From JAAYRG01 sp964643255 (GTDB lineage Bacteria; Bacillota; Clostridia; Lachnospirales; Lachnospiraceae), in contig CAZXSM010000048.1 of the NCBI GenBank assembly GCA_964643255.1, forward strand, positions 1 to 17,085: a DNA stretch of 17,085 nt, read 5' to 3'. The notes under the pieces were generated by a model. It ran no database searches. It had not been told where the DNA came from and was given only the letters and a program-made list of their open reading frames with translations. Position 1 is the stretch's first letter. Every line of letters begins with the position of its first letter. The position numbers and the translations under genes are program-made. This document shows positions 15,856 through 17,085 of the stretch, piece after piece.

Positions 15856-16760
15856 TAGTTGATTCCTCCCTTTATTAATTCTGAATATCTCTCCTCTAAA
15901 CCTTTTTCATGTCTAGCATATGACATGACTTCTATATCTTGAGATATAATCTCTTTTAATACTTTACTAGGGCTTTCATCATGTAATTCTAATATATATC
16001 CATGTTCAATAGTTTTTATTATGCTTATTCCTTTTATGCTTTCTAGTTTTTTAGTTGTTACATCATTAACATCAGTTTCCAGAAAATAATCTATGGATTT
16101 CACTACCATTTCCATTGTTTCAATCGTGGTAATTTTACCATCTTCAATAAATGCTACCACATCACATAGGTTTTGGACCTCTCCTAGGATATGAGATGAT
16201 ACAAATACAGACATGTTTTTTTCTCTGGCTAATTTTTTTAAAATATATCTAAATTCTCGAATACCAGTTGGATCTAATCCATTGGTAGGTTCATCAAGAA
16301 CTAGTAAATCTGGCTTTGCAAGTAGAGCTGCCGCAAGTCCAAGTCTTTGTTTCATTCCTAGGGAGTATCTTTTTACTTTGTCATTTATTCTTTTTTCAAG
16401 TCCTACTAAACTAATTACTTCTTCAACCCTATCTTTAGGAATATTTCTGATTCGTGCTATTTGCATTAAATTCTCGTAACCCGATAGATAACTATAGAGT
16501 TTGGGATCTTCTACTACTGCACCAACATGAGATAAGGCCTCTTCCCTCTCTCTTTTTAGGTCTTTACCCATAATATTTATACTTCCTGAATCTGAAGAAA
16601 TTAGATCAACTATTAAACGGATTGTAGTTGTCTTACCAGATCCATTTGGTCCAAGAAAACCAAAAATTTCCCCTTCATTAACATAAAAAGATATATCTTT
16701 AATTATTTCTCTTTTTCCTATTCTTTTACTTAAGTTATTTACCTCTAATACCTTATTCAT
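15855..16760 (-). CDS. ABC transporter ATP-binding protein (BcrA/LanF-like)
   Basis: A 301-residue cytoplasmic ATPase driving the permease that follows. Walker A GPNGSGKT is at 37-44, the signature SLGMKQ at 133-138, Walker B LLVLDEP has Asp156 and Glu157, and the H-loop His190 lies in VSSHILGE. SLGMKQRL in place of LSGGQ is usual in the bacitracin/lantibiotic-resistance type (DrrA/BcrA group), as is the extra C-terminal domain of about 80 residues (about 220-301). GAAGG lies ten bases before the ATG. It overlaps the permease by one base, which indicates translational coupling. No two-component system is in view, so control is unknown. Confidence 0.93.
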   Translation of the reverse strand: MNKVLEVNNLSKRIGKREIIKDISFYVNEGEIFGFLGPNGSGKTTTIRLIVDLISSDSGSINIMGKDLKREREEALSHVGAVVEDPKLYSYLSGYENLMQIARIRNIPKDRVEEVISLVGLEKRINDKVKRYSLGMKQRLGLAAALLAKPDLLVLDEPTNGLDPTGIREFRYILKKLAREKNMSVFVSSHILGEVQNLCDVVAFIEDGKITTIETMEMVVKSIDYFLETDVNDVTTKKLESIKGISIIKTIEHGYILELHDESPSKVLKEIISQDIEVMSYARHEKGLEERYSELIKGGIN

Positions 16761-16873
16761 AATCTATATACCTTCTTTCACTATTCTAAGTACAAGGAAA
16801 ATACATTTAAGATATTTTACTACATTCTCTTAAGTGTTTGTTATAAATTATCCTTAAGTATTTCTTAACTTTT

Positions 16874-16918
16874 AAAAAGGCTAGAAGGAAATAATACATC
16901 TTACTTCTAACCCTTTTA
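16874..16918 (-). terminator. Second terminator-like hairpin before the ABC operon
   Basis: On the minus strand AAAAGGGTTAGAAG pairs with CTTCTAGCCTTTT, with one bulged G and one U-G pair. The loop is about 16 bases and a short T-run closes the structure. The plus strand would have a mismatch in place of the wobble, so minus-strand use is favoured. Confidence 0.55.
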
Positions 16919-16961
16919 CTGTTTTATATGATTAAATTAGTTTTGCTTACAAAATGACAAT

Positions 16962-16994
16962 AAAAAATAGCCATAGGTAATTATACCTTGGCTA
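16962..16994 (-). terminator. Intrinsic terminator downstream of the tRNA
   Basis: On the minus strand TAGCCAAGGTA and TACCTATGGCTA pair with one bulged base and a four-base loop, followed by six T residues (16967-16962). It lies about 60 bases after the tRNA end and fits termination of the tRNA transcript. Confidence 0.8.
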
Positions 16995-17055
16995 CATTTT
17001 GGACTTTAATACAAATTTTGTTACTTTATACAATTCTCTGCAAATCTTTATATAC

Positions 17056-17085
17056 TGCGGATGACAGGAATCGAACCTGCACGGT
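17056..17085 (-). tRNA. tRNA 3' part, probably tRNA-Leu (partial)
   Basis: Read on the minus strand, the edge of the window shows a T-arm GCAGG-TTCGATT-CCTGT (17080-17064, with one G-U pair), the 3' acceptor strand CATCCGC (17063-17057) and discriminator A (17056). The implied 5' acceptor GCGGATG and the ACCGT just before the T-arm, which would end a long variable arm, fit tRNA-Leu. The anticodon is outside the window. No CCA is encoded; the sequence continues GTATAT, so CCA must be added enzymatically. Confidence 0.8.

Larger units (their letters stand above)
16761..17055. other. Intergenic region between the ABC operon and the tRNA
   Basis: A 295-base stretch with no convincing gene. It holds two minus-strand terminators (16874-16918 and 16962-16994), a possible promoter between them (16923-16952), and two CTTAAG palindromes 24 bases apart (16829-16834 and 16853-16858) upstream of the ABC genes. 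A clear promoter for the ABC operon is not visible; TTAAAT with TAGAAT at 16-base spacing is the best weak candidate. Confidence 0.5.

Noticed and set aside
1..17085. CRISPR array, insertion sequence, phage or toxin-antitoxin module
   Set aside because: No regularly spaced repeats, transposase or integrase motifs, terminal repeats or small paired frames were found; gene content is core chromosomal throughout.

Overview
The window is low-GC DNA from a spore-forming member of the Firmicutes (Bacillota), most likely a clostridium-like anaerobe. The evidence is the AT-rich intergenic DNA, strong AGGAGG-type ribosome binding sites, an alpha/beta-type small acid-soluble spore protein, a DUF4364 gene and the order tig-clpP-clpX-lon-ysxC. 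I cannot name the genus. Most of the window is ordinary chromosomal core; I see no mobile element, CRISPR array, phage gene or toxin-antitoxin pair.

Layout. Bases 1-840 hold the 5' two thirds of rho (minus strand, cut by the window edge). A 346-bp divergent region separates it from a plus-strand DUF4364 gene (1187-1702), which ends at a two-way terminator facing ysxC. Bases 1768-9864 form a minus-strand block read in the order glmM, tig, clpP, clpX, lon, ysxC: a cell-wall precursor enzyme, a ribosome-bound chaperone, the ClpXP protease, the Lon protease and a ribosome-assembly GTPase. Promoter-like sequences lie before glmM and tig, and a hairpin with a U-tract splits clpX from lon. A spore DNA-binding protein gene (10048-10284, minus) with a strong terminator lies upstream of glmM.

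Bases 10610-11920 carry a plus-strand AGCS-family sodium:amino-acid symporter whose stop codon overlaps that of a minus-strand DJ-1/PfpI gene. The DJ-1 gene is paired with an AI-2E/PerM-family membrane protein. The divergent plus-strand pgsA-like phospholipid synthase (13837-14472) ends at a strong terminator. Bases 14620-16760 hold a translationally coupled ABC transporter, with an ATPase of the BcrA type and a permease carrying a long predicted extracytoplasmic coiled coil. Two terminators and the 3' end of a minus-strand tRNA (probably Leu) close the window.

The most notable items are modest: the coiled-coil insertion in the ABC permease, a TTG start for clpX beside an out-of-frame ATG, several dyads in promoter regions, a possible very short transcript between two tandem terminators, and a convergent gene pair overlapping by four bases. 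I found no credible new multi-gene system.
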